From UBA8337 sp965657665 (GTDB lineage: Bacteria; Pseudomonadota; Alphaproteobacteria; RS24), in NCBI GenBank assembly GCA_965657665.1, contig CBFHPF010000068.1, positions 1 to 7,700 on the forward strand: DNA of 7,700 nt, read 5' to 3'. Positions 1-4,840 of this stretch are shown piece by piece. The notes beneath the pieces are model-generated. The model ran no database searches and was not told the origin of the DNA. It saw nothing but the letters and a program-made list of their open reading frames with translations. Position 1 is the stretch's first letter. Every line of letters begins with the position of its first letter. The translations under genes and the position numbers were made by a program.

Positions 1-9
1 TTAATCGAT

Positions 10-801
10 TTATTGCGAAGCCGCCTTAGCGAGCTGGGCGACAAGTTGCAAAACCGCCGCACTATCCGGTGTCGCTGCGCTGTGACAGATAAATCCCTGC
101 TCTTGCATAAAAGCGGCAATCGGCGGCGATAGGCAAATCGCCATTGGTTTTAAAAGCGGCTTATCGGCGGTTTGCTGCAGCGCGTTATAAAACCGACAAA
201 ACAATTCGGCGCTGCGCTGCGAATAGACAATCACCGCATCGACCGGCTCTTCTTCGTCAAGCAACGCCATTTGCGTTGCCGCGTTAAAGCCGTCTGCCGC
301 GACGGCCTCATATAATACCGCTTTTTCGCAAGCGATATTGGCCGCTTGTAAAGTTTCTTGCAGCCGACCTGCCTGATGGCGACCGGCAATATGCAAAACC
401 GCGCCGTATTTTTGGAAATTGATTTCTGCCGCCTTATCGATAATACACGCCGCCAGTGCCGCAACATCGCCACCGGCTTGATGCACGAGCGGCCATTTTA
501 GCGCCGCCAATGCGGCGGCAGTTTGCGGGCCAACGGCAAAAGCCGGTTTGTCGCGCCATTGGGCGAAAATATCCGCGTCTTGCAAGCACGCCGCCAAAGC
601 GCGCACGCCGTTCACACTGGTCAAGGCCAGCGCGGCAATATTATCGGCTTTGGGCAAAAGGCCAGACAAATCCTCAGATAGGGGATGCGCGCGCGGCTCA
701 ATATCGATTACCGGTGACAGCAAAACATCATGGCCTTGCGCCGCCAAGGGCTCGGCCAAGGCCATCGCATCAGCCATGGGGCGGGTGAGCAATATGCGCA
801 T
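10..801 (-). CDS. hemD: Uroporphyrinogen-III synthase
   Basis: This enzyme closes and rearranges linear hydroxymethylbilane, the product of HemC, to uroporphyrinogen III in the cytoplasm. It is the branch point to haem, sirohaem and cobalamin. The 263-residue protein starts MRILLTRP, the usual family opening. It continues with a TSVNGVRAL segment (about 60), AVGPQTAAAL (about 90), HIAGRHQAGRL (about 145), LYEA, VYSQRSAELF (about 200) and a C-terminal CLSPPIAA plus ATPDSAAVLQLV. These are the weakly conserved marks of this divergent family, and the length is normal. I chose the ATG at 801 because it overlaps the hemC stop codon as TAATG, a typical coupling signal. An upstream in-frame extension would only add 13 residues lying inside hemC. 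The stop is TAA at 12-10, nine bases from the window edge. Identification is firm from motif set and context. Confidence 0.93.
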   Translation of the reverse strand: MRILLTRPMADAMALAEPLAAQGHDVLLSPVIDIEPRAHPLSEDLSGLLPKADNIAALALTSVNGVRALAACLQDADIFAQWRDKPAFAVGPQTAAALAALKWPLVHQAGGDVAALAACIIDKAAEINFQKYGAVLHIAGRHQAGRLQETLQAANIACEKAVLYEAVAADGFNAATQMALLDEEEPVDAVIVYSQRSAELFCRFYNALQQTADKPLLKPMAICLSPPIAAFMQEQGFICHSAATPDSAAVLQLVAQLAKAASQ

Positions 802-1787
802 TAGCGCACCGGCATTAAATGCGGCGCGCCATTGCGGCACTTTTCGGCCATCTCGCGGCCCAATTGCTGCGCCTCCGCGATATCCGGTACATCTGCCACC
901 GCAATGCTGGCTTTTTCTTCAACCAAAGCGCTGCCGTCTTCAGCCAACACGCGGCCCATTAAATGCAACTCATCATTGAAGATAATTGCATGCGCCGCAA
1001 TCGGCGTGCGGCACGAGCCGTCCAGCGCATTTAAAAACGCCCGCTCAGCCGTCACACAAGCCTCGGTAATCGGGCAATGCAAAGGCGCGAGAAGCGCGAT
1101 GAGGTCTGCATTATCGGCGCGGCATTGCACGGCCAAAGCCCCCTGACCGGCGGCAGGCAGCATATCTTGTGGGTCGAGCGCTTGCATATGCGTGCTCTGT
1201 AATATCGCATCGGGCAATAAGCTGTCTTCATCATCAGCGACATTTAAGCCCATACGTTGCAAACCGGCAGCTGCCAGAATAATCGCATCGAAATTCTCGC
1301 TCTTTAGCTTTTTAAGGCGGGTTTGAATATTGCCGCGCAAGGGGTGAATATCGAAATCAGGCCGTCGCGCCAATAATTGCGCTTGGCGGCGCAAAGAGGC
1401 CGTGCCGACTTTGGCGCCTTGCGGTAATGCGTCCAGCCCGCCGGGCTTTGTGGTGATGAGCATATCGGCGGCCGCCGCGCGCGGGCAAATAGCCCCCAGC
1501 ACCAAGCCATCGGGCATGACGGTCGGTAAGTCTTTTAAAGAATGCACAGCCAAATCCAGCGTCGCATCTCTCAGTCCGGCTTCCAGCTCTTCGGTAAACA
1601 ATCCCTTGCCGCCGATTTCGGCCAGCTTGGTGTCGAGGTTTTTATCACCCTTGGTGATAATCTCATGCAAAGTGACATGCGTTTCGGGCCAGCCATGCGC
1701 CGCGCATAAATCTTGCGCCACTTGGCGGCTTTGCGCCAAGGCCAATGGCGAAGCGCGTGTGCCCAAAATCAATTGCCTATCACTCAT
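801..1787 (-). CDS. hemC: Hydroxymethylbilane synthase (porphobilinogen deaminase)
   Basis: The enzyme polymerises four porphobilinogens into hydroxymethylbilane, using a dipyrromethane cofactor held on a cysteine. The 328 residues are close to family length. Visible motifs are GTRASPLALAQ (9-19), GGKGLFTEELE (59-69), HSLKDLP (82-88, catalytic Asp86), ASLRRQAQLLARR (130-142), PLRGNIQTR (149-157), LQRMGL (176-181), AAGQGALAVQCR (212-223) and DGSCRTPI (256-263), with Cys259 as the cofactor cysteine. One oddity is residues 101-109, CPRAAAADM, where most homologues have R-E-D-x-R-D-A, so the usual charged residues are replaced by alanines. The other substrate-binding arginines (11, 133, 134, 151, 157, 178) are in place, so I expect activity. 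The stop overlaps the hemD start by one base. The start ATG at 1787-1785 has only a weak GGA-type ribosome site upstream. The gene diverges from tsaD. Confidence 0.97.
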   Translation of the reverse strand: MSDRQLILGTRASPLALAQSRQVAQDLCAAHGWPETHVTLHEIITKGDKNLDTKLAEIGGKGLFTEELEAGLRDATLDLAVHSLKDLPTVMPDGLVLGAICPRAAAADMLITTKPGGLDALPQGAKVGTASLRRQAQLLARRPDFDIHPLRGNIQTRLKKLKSENFDAIILAAAGLQRMGLNVADDEDSLLPDAILQSTHMQALDPQDMLPAAGQGALAVQCRADNADLIALLAPLHCPITEACVTAERAFLNALDGSCRTPIAAHAIIFNDELHLMGRVLAEDGSALVEEKASIAVADVPDIAEAQQLGREMAEKCRNGAPHLMPVR

Positions 1788-1838
1788 TAATTGCGGTCCG
1801 TTTCTTTACCGTTCCCCCACCGGTGCTTTACCAGTTTT

Positions 1839-1867
1839 TTGCCAGAGGCGCGGCTTTTCGATATAGA
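1839..1867 (+). promoter_or_regulatory. Putative sigma-70-type promoter for tsaD
   Basis: TTGCCA (1839-1844) is followed by a 17-bp spacer and TATAGA (1862-1867), in the hemC-tsaD divergent gap. It would give a leader of roughly 90 nt before the tsaD ATG chosen here. A second AT-rich hexamer (TATATA, 1871-1876) lies just downstream and could serve hemC in the opposite direction, but I found no convincing minus-strand -35 to pair with it. This is a consensus match only. Confidence 0.4.
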
Positions 1868-1967
1868 CTGTATATAAAGAGGCTACATGAGTTAGGCCAC
1901 ACAATATTCGACACTTAAGGTAATGCCTAATGCGGGCGGCCTGATTAACATTGGTAATGATGAGATA

Positions 1968-3188
1968 ATGAGAGCGCCCAGCGAAATTTCTGACCGGCCG
2001 ATTACTGTATTGGCGCTCGAGTCGAGCTGTGACGAAACCGCCGCAGCAGTGGTTAGGCTGTCACGCCCGGACAATTTAACCGATGGGATAATTAGAAACA
2101 TCAGCCCGCCAATGGGTGAGGTGCTGAGCAATATTGTCCTCAGCCAAATAGATTTGCATGCCCCTTATGGCGGTGTGGTGCCGGAAATTGCAGCGCGCGC
2201 GCATATTACCCATATGGATCGGCTGGTCGCGCAAGCTTTGGATGAGAGCGGCTTGGGTTTGGATGATATGGATGCGATTGCCGCCACGGCCGGCCCAGGC
2301 CTGATCGGTGGTGTGCTCATTGGCCTGACAACCGGCAAAGCATTGGCGCTGGCAGCAGGGAAAAAATTCATCGGCATTAATCATTTAGAAGGCCATGCGC
2401 TAACCGCACGGCTGACAGATAAAGTCGCCTTTCCTTATTTATTATTGCTTGTGTCGGGTGGGCATTGCCAATTATTGGCCGTCAAGGGGGTTGGTGATTA
2501 CCATGTGCTGGGCGGCACAATTGACGATGCGGTTGGTGAGGCGTTTGACAAGGCTGCCAAATTATTATCGCTGGGCTATCCGGGTGGGCCGCAAATCGAG
2601 CAAGCCGCGCGCGACGGTGACAGCCAAGCCGTAAGCTTGCCGCGCCCTTTGCTTGACCGCGCTGAGACACCGTTTGATTTTTCTTTTTCGGGCTTGAAAA
2701 CCGCCTTGCGCCAGCAGGCCGAGAAAGCCGCCCCTTTGAGCGACCGCCATGTCGCTGATTTGGCGGCGGCATTTCAGCAAGCGGTTATTGACTGCTTATG
2801 CGACCGGGCACAAAACGCGATGACCTATGCGGCACAAAATCTATTTGCCGCGCGCGGAGATAACCAGCAAGGCCCGCATCGATTGGTGGTTGCCGGGGGT
2901 GTGGCGGCCAATCAAGCCTTGCGCCAAGCGTTACAACATAGCTGTGCAGCGCATGGCTTTGAACTGCATGTTCCGCCGCCTGCCCTATGCACAGATAATG
3001 CGGCGATGATTGGTTGGGCCGCAGCCGAGCGACTGGCCGCCCAAGCCGATAATAAAATGACGCCAGATAAAAAAGCATTAAGCGAAAAAGCACTAAGCGA
3101 AAAGGCATTAAGTGAGAAGGCATTAAGTGAGAAGGCACTAAGTGAGAAAGCAATGCCGCGCTGGCCGCTCGATAGCCTCACATCCTAA
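1968..3188 (+). CDS. tsaD: tRNA N6-adenosine threonylcarbamoyltransferase
   Basis: TsaD (formerly Gcp/YgjD) transfers the threonylcarbamoyl group from TC-AMP to A37 of ANN-decoding tRNAs, working with TsaB and TsaE. From the ATG at 1968 it has 406 residues, versus about 340-365 for most relatives. The fold signatures are ALESSCDETAAAVV (16-29), the metal-binding HLEGH with His139 and His143, LLVSGGHCQLL (160-170), DDAVGEAFDKAAKLL (186-200), YPGGP (204-208), FSFSGLKTAL (238-247), VAGGVAANQALR (308-319) and CTDNAAMIGWA (341-351, Asp343). The extra length lies mainly in an ALSEK x5 repeat (370-394), inserted between the last helix and the usual PRWPL tail, plus a slightly longer loop after SCDET. 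An in-frame ATG at 1923 would add 15 residues. I prefer 1968 because AAGG sits only 2 nt before 1923, although the site before 1968 (GATGAG) is also weak. Family identity is certain, the start is not. Confidence 0.95.
   Translation: MRAPSEISDRPITVLALESSCDETAAAVVRLSRPDNLTDGIIRNISPPMGEVLSNIVLSQIDLHAPYGGVVPEIAARAHITHMDRLVAQALDESGLGLDDMDAIAATAGPGLIGGVLIGLTTGKALALAAGKKFIGINHLEGHALTARLTDKVAFPYLLLLVSGGHCQLLAVKGVGDYHVLGGTIDDAVGEAFDKAAKLLSLGYPGGPQIEQAARDGDSQAVSLPRPLLDRAETPFDFSFSGLKTALRQQAEKAAPLSDRHVADLAAAFQQAVIDCLCDRAQNAMTYAAQNLFAARGDNQQGPHRLVVAGGVAANQALRQALQHSCAAHGFELHVPPPALCTDNAAMIGWAAAERLAAQADNKMTPDKKALSEKALSEKALSEKALSEKALSEKAMPRWPLDSLTS
3075..3149 (+). repeat. In-frame 15-bp x5 tandem repeat in tsaD
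   Basis: Five consecutive 15-bp units of the form GCAYTAAGYGARAAR each encode Ala-Leu-Ser-Glu-Lys. Units at 3105-3119 and 3120-3134 are identical, and the others differ only at third codon positions or the Leu first base's neighbour. A degenerate sixth GCA follows at 3150. Because the unit is a multiple of three, copy number can change without breaking the frame. The peptide is lysine/glutamate-rich and probably helical or a flexible linker. Confidence 0.97.
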
Positions 3189-3195
3189 ATTTGAC

Positions 3196-3233
3196 AAAAA
3201 AATAGACCCCGATGGGGGAGGACCATCGGGGTC
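3196..3233 (-). terminator. Intrinsic terminator of RNA unit 1
   Basis: On the minus strand the perfect 11-bp stem GACCCCGATGG/CCATCGGGGTC (3233-3205) with loop TCCTCCC is followed by TA and seven T residues (3202-3196). The same hairpin is therefore both terminator and anti-SD element. It begins 17 bp beyond the convergent tsaD stop. On the plus strand no T-tract follows it, so it should not terminate tsaD efficiently. Confidence 0.88.
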
Positions 3234-3357
3234 ATTGAGGCAACCGGAGGACCGGTCGCAATAAGCGCGCACTGGGAGGAAGGGCGCTTATCTGTGGTCA
3301 GATAGGGGGAGGACCTATCAGACCGGTGAACCGAACAATAAGTTTGCCCGCGTTATT
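3196..3357 (-). ncRNA. Anti-Shine-Dalgarno hairpin RNA, unit 1 (cuckoo/CcsR-like)
   Basis: A transcript of about 160 nt is predicted from the promoter at 3392-3364 to the terminator at 3196. It contains four hairpins and no plausible ORF. In transcript order they are: 3324-3296, GGTC then GATAGG / loop TCCTCCC / CCTATC then GACC with a T-T mismatch; 3291-3261, an 8-bp ATAAGCGC stem with TCCTCCC in a 15-nt loop; 3256-3243, ACCGG/CCGGT closing TCCT; and 3233-3205, an 11-bp perfect stem closing TCCTCCC. The loop sequence matches the anti-SD of 16S rRNA, so the RNA could pair with ribosome-binding sites. Loops of this kind (CUCCUCCC) are known from alphaproteobacterial CcsR, alpha-r14 and 'cuckoo' sRNAs. 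Membership of a named family is my inference. The start is estimated from the -10 box. Confidence 0.8.
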
Positions 3358-3363
3358 ACAGTC

Positions 3364-3392
3364 TATATAGGTCAAACCAAGTTAAGAAACAA
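3364..3392 (-). promoter_or_regulatory. Promoter of RNA unit 1
   Basis: Read on the minus strand, TTGTTT (3392-3387), a 17-bp spacer and TATATA (3369-3364) form a promoter that is repeated with identical spacing in front of unit 2. Conservation of both hexamers and spacing while the spacer itself differs supports function. An alternative -10, TATAGA, lies two bases further down with a 19-bp spacer. Confidence 0.7.
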
Positions 3393-3414
3393 TGAATATT
3401 TTATGATTTATTCA
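3393..3414. promoter_or_regulatory. Operator-like palindrome O1
   Basis: The 22-bp element reads TGAATATTTT, ATGATT, TATTCA on the plus strand. Its outer half-sites TGAATA and TATTCA are perfect inverted repeats 10 bp apart. It directly abuts the -35 box of unit 1 (3387-3392). The first ten bases are identical in O2 (3915-3936) and O3 (4719-4698). It is the best candidate binding site for the neighbouring TetR-type protein. The palindrome and repetition are seen, the ligand protein is inferred. Confidence 0.72.
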
Positions 3415-3543
3415 TTTTTTTTAGGTCTTTTTTGTCGCACCCGCATTGGCCGAAATTTCATGTGCGAAATACACAGCTCAAAAAGAACAAGCAGTGCGAG
3501 CCGATAATCGGCTCGCCGACCGTGACGGTTGGAAAAATCTTCG
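3415..3543. other. Spacer between RNA units, with two adjacent inverted repeats
   Basis: This stretch between O1 and the terminator of unit 2 holds no credible gene. It carries an 8-bp stem GCGAGCCG/CGGCTCGC (3496-3503 and 3509-3516, loop ATAAT), followed at once by CCGACCG/CGGTTGG (3516-3522 and 3526-3532, loop TGA, one G-T pair). Neither loop has the anti-SD motif. On the minus strand they lie just beyond the unit 2 terminator and are followed, after about ten bases, by TTCTTTTTG, so they might act as a back-up terminator. Confidence 0.5.
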
Positions 3544-3586
3544 AAAAAAATAAAACGACCCCGATACGGGAGGAGTATCGGGGTCG
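3544..3586 (-). terminator. Intrinsic terminator of unit 2
   Basis: On the minus strand a perfect 12-bp stem (CGACCCCGATAC with its complement, 3586-3556) closing loop TCCTCCC is followed by TTTTATTTTTTT (3555-3544). The stem core GACCCCGAT is shared with the unit 1 terminator, with compensating changes at the loop-proximal pairs (GG/CC there, AC/GT here). Confidence 0.9.
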
Positions 3587-3675
3587 CTGATAAGGCCTGG
3601 AGGGAGGCCTGAAGGCAACGCTAAAGGGAGGGAGAGCGTTTACCTAAGCATCTGATAATTGGGAGAATTATCAGA
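3544..3675 (-). ncRNA. Anti-Shine-Dalgarno hairpin array, unit 2 (3' part of the sORF transcript)
   Basis: Four hairpins follow the 41-codon ORF in the same order as in unit 1. They are: 3675-3651, a perfect 10-bp stem TCTGATAATT/AATTATCAGA with loop CTCCC; 3640-3617, AACGCT/AGCGTT with CCCTCCC in a 12-nt loop; 3610-3593, AGGCCT/AGGCCT with loop CCCTCC; and 3586-3556, a perfect 12-bp stem with loop TCCTCCC. The first hairpin contains the ORF stop codon. The predicted full transcript runs from about 3880 to 3544 (about 335 nt). The array may act within the mRNA or be processed into separate small RNAs, as reported for CcsR RNAs downstream of a DUF1127 gene in Rhodobacter. Here the upstream ORF is not recognisably DUF1127. 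Stems differ in sequence from unit 1 while loops are kept, which argues for selection on the loops. Confidence 0.8.
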
Positions 3676-3796
3676 CGATTTGAATGCCTGCAACTGTATG
3701 GGTAACCAATACAACGCCATAAAGTGCTAATGCGGCAGATGCCAGAGCCGGACCTGTGACAGCGCGGCTGACGGCTTTAAGAGATGCTTTGATCAT
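3671..3796 (-). CDS. Small membrane-like peptide, 41 aa, unknown
   Basis: The ORF starts ATG at 3796-3794 and ends TGA at 3673-3671. It is preceded by a good ribosome site, GAAGGTGA (3809-3802), about six bases before the start. The peptide opens MIKASLKAVSRAVTGP, with three basic residues (Lys3, Lys7, Arg11). The rest (about 15-41) is almost all Ala, Leu, Val, Gly and Ile with no charged residue, so one membrane helix with a cytoplasmic positive N-terminus is likely. The stop codon lies inside the first anti-SD hairpin. Its SD is the AAGGTG type rather than GGGAGG, so it may escape the anti-SD loops on its own transcript. A TGATC/GATCA hairpin places part of the start codon in its loop. I do not recognise the family. 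A type I toxin-like or small regulatory membrane peptide are possibilities, neither shown. Confidence 0.72.
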   Translation of the reverse strand: MIKASLKAVSRAVTGPALASAALALYGVVLVTHTVAGIQIV

Positions 3797-3885
3797 CGGG
3801 ATCACCTTCGCTTTAAAATGGCTCTTTCGAACCAGGGTCACTGTTTAAACGGCCAGAAGACGATATTCTGTCTCCGCTTGATTAT

Positions 3886-3914
3886 TATATAGACCCTTTA
3901 GAAATAAAAAACAA
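3886..3914 (-). promoter_or_regulatory. Promoter of RNA unit 2
   Basis: On the minus strand TTGTTT (3914-3909), 17 bp and TATATA (3891-3886) reproduce the unit 1 promoter. TATAAT is also readable two bases downstream. Transcription from here gives a leader of about 83 nt before the 41-codon ORF. Confidence 0.72.
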
Positions 3915-3936
3915 TGAATATTTTGAAAATTATTCA
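3915..3936. promoter_or_regulatory. Operator-like palindrome O2
   Basis: The plus strand reads TGAATATTTT, GAAAAT, TATTCA. Outer half-sites TGAATA/TATTCA are perfect, and the inner AAA/TTT adds symmetry. It abuts the -35 of unit 2 exactly as O1 abuts that of unit 1. A repressor bound here would block RNA polymerase, while an activator in this position is also possible. Confidence 0.72.
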
Positions 3937-4019
3937 ATATTTAATAAAAACGTCACAAACAGAGAGGGTATAACCGGCAAACACAAGTCAAAAACGTTGG
4001 GAAACCGCCGAAAAAGCGC

Positions 4020-4673
4020 CTATTCGCGTGAGGTAAGAGATAAATCTTCCGGCGGAATAACTGTTTCAGCCGCCAATTCGCCCTTTTGGGGGGCAATCAG
4101 CCCGCGCATTAACACCGTTAGAACATGCGATAATTCATGCTCCAAATCGTGCAGGCTCTGATTGGTAAATAATTGCGCATAGCGATATTTAGTTGTCGCA
4201 GCGTGAATGGCGATGGTCGTCGCCGGCACATTCTCGATAGCGAACTCGCCACTCTCTTTGCCTTCGTGCAAAACGCGCTGAAAAATCCGCCGCTCACGAC
4301 GCAAGCTTTCAATTTGAAACTGTGGCCGGTCATTAATGACAATTTGCGCCAGCTCTAAAGTCTTGGGCTTGTTTTCCAGCAAGTGGAAAGTGTAGCGCAA
4401 ATCGGCAAAAATTATCTCTTCCAGCCTTTGGCGCGAGCCGCGATGCGGACACGCCAAAACGGTCTCCAACACATCAACCGCGCTCAGCGCTTCGCGGCGA
4501 GCAATCTCAACGGCAATATCAATTTTGCCTTTGAAAAAACGGTAAATATTGCCCGGTGACATGGCACAATCTTCGGCCACTTCGGCAATAGTGGTTTTCG
4601 GATAACCATAGTGACGGAACCGCTCGAGCGCCGCATTGATGATTTTTTCTCGGGTGAGATCTGCTTCAGACAT
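4020..4673 (-). CDS. TetR/AcrR-family transcriptional regulator
   Basis: This 217-residue protein has the TetR N-terminal DNA-binding domain: TREKIINAALERFRHYGYPKTT (helix 1 and turn, 7-28), IAEVAEDCAMSPGNIYRFFKGK (helix-turn-helix, 29-50) and IDIAVEIARR into helix 4. Residues 60-200 are an all-helical ligand and dimer domain that is family-specific and gives no ligand clue. The ATG at 4673 is the first ATG. An upstream GTG at 4697 would add MFFWLTER, which does not look like a TetR start. The site before 4673 is weak. Downstream on the same strand are the two anti-SD RNA units, and 25 bp upstream of the ATG is O3, matching O1 and O2. That is the usual layout of an autoregulated TetR gene controlling neighbours. 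I found no clear terminator after its TAG. Confidence 0.93.
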   Translation of the reverse strand: MSEADLTREKIINAALERFRHYGYPKTTIAEVAEDCAMSPGNIYRFFKGKIDIAVEIARREALSAVDVLETVLACPHRGSRQRLEEIIFADLRYTFHLLENKPKTLELAQIVINDRPQFQIESLRRERRIFQRVLHEGKESGEFAIENVPATTIAIHAATTKYRYAQLFTNQSLHDLEHELSHVLTVLMRGLIAPQKGELAAETVIPPEDLSLTSRE

Positions 4674-4697
4674 GCGCTCAGTAAGCCAGAAAAACAC

Positions 4698-4719
4698 TGA
4701 ACAATCAATAAAATATTCA
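4698..4719. promoter_or_regulatory. Operator-like palindrome O3, between tetR and gpsA
   Basis: Read on the minus strand it is TGAATATTTT, ATTGAT, TGTTCA, so the first ten bases equal O1 and O2, and the second half-site differs by one base. It lies 25 bp before the tetR start codon, and on the other side sits one base from a candidate gpsA -35 (4721-4726). It could therefore serve autoregulation, gpsA control, or both. Confidence 0.7.
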
Positions 4720-4720
4720 C

Positions 4721-4749
4721 TTGCCTGATGGCAGCCGGAAAATCATAAA
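4721..4749 (+). promoter_or_regulatory. Putative gpsA promoter
   Basis: TTGCCT (4721-4726), 17 bp, CATAAA (4744-4749). Each hexamer matches the sigma-70 consensus at four of six bases. The arrangement of operator half-site TATTCA followed almost directly by the -35 is the same as at the two RNA units, offset by one base. This supports it more than the hexamers alone do. Confidence 0.45.
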
Positions 4750-4782
4750 AATCCACCCCCGCTTCGGCGGATATACATCACA

Positions 4783-4821
4783 TGCTTGCATCCGGCCGAC
4801 TGGCGGCTTATGCATGAAGCA
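4783..4821 (+). promoter_or_regulatory. Hairpin in the gpsA leader
   Basis: TGCTTGCAT (4783-4791) pairs with ATGC and AAGCA (4810-4821) around a 3-nt bulge, and inner CCG and CC pair with GG and CGG around loop GACT. It ends ten bases before the GGGGAAG ribosome site. A small CCGC-TTCG-GCGG tetraloop hairpin lies upstream at 4759-4770. The predicted gpsA leader is about 85 nt. A regulatory role is unproven. Confidence 0.35.
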
Positions 4822-4840
4822 GGCTTTTCGGGGGAAGATT

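Noticed and set aside
2785..3181. Minus-strand ORFs opposite the tsaD end with repeated Leu-Ser-Ala-Phe or similar patterns.
   Set aside because: They are mirror readings of the tsaD 15-bp repeat inside a well-supported gene, with no ribosome site.
1862..3370. TATAGACTGTA shared by the tsaD promoter region (1862-1872, plus) and the unit 1 promoter region (minus).
   Set aside because: It is a short match centred on a -10-like sequence and absent from unit 2, so chance or a common promoter motif explains it.
3205..3675. Plus-strand reading of the hairpins: GGGAGGA loops as a CsrA/RsmA-sponging RNA.
   Set aside because: Promoters, T-runs and the small ORF are all on the minus strand. On the plus strand the last hairpins have no T-tract and I see no promoter.
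3205..3675. CRISPR-like array of repeats.
   Set aside because: Hairpin stems differ in sequence and length and spacing is irregular. Only the loops and one terminator core are shared.
3937..4019. AT-rich stretch between O2 and the tetR stop.
   Set aside because: I looked for a terminator, ORF or further operator copy and found none convincing.
4673..4697. GTG at 4697 as the tetR start.
   Set aside because: It would add a hydrophobic octapeptide not expected before a TetR DNA-binding domain, and it directly abuts the O3 operator.
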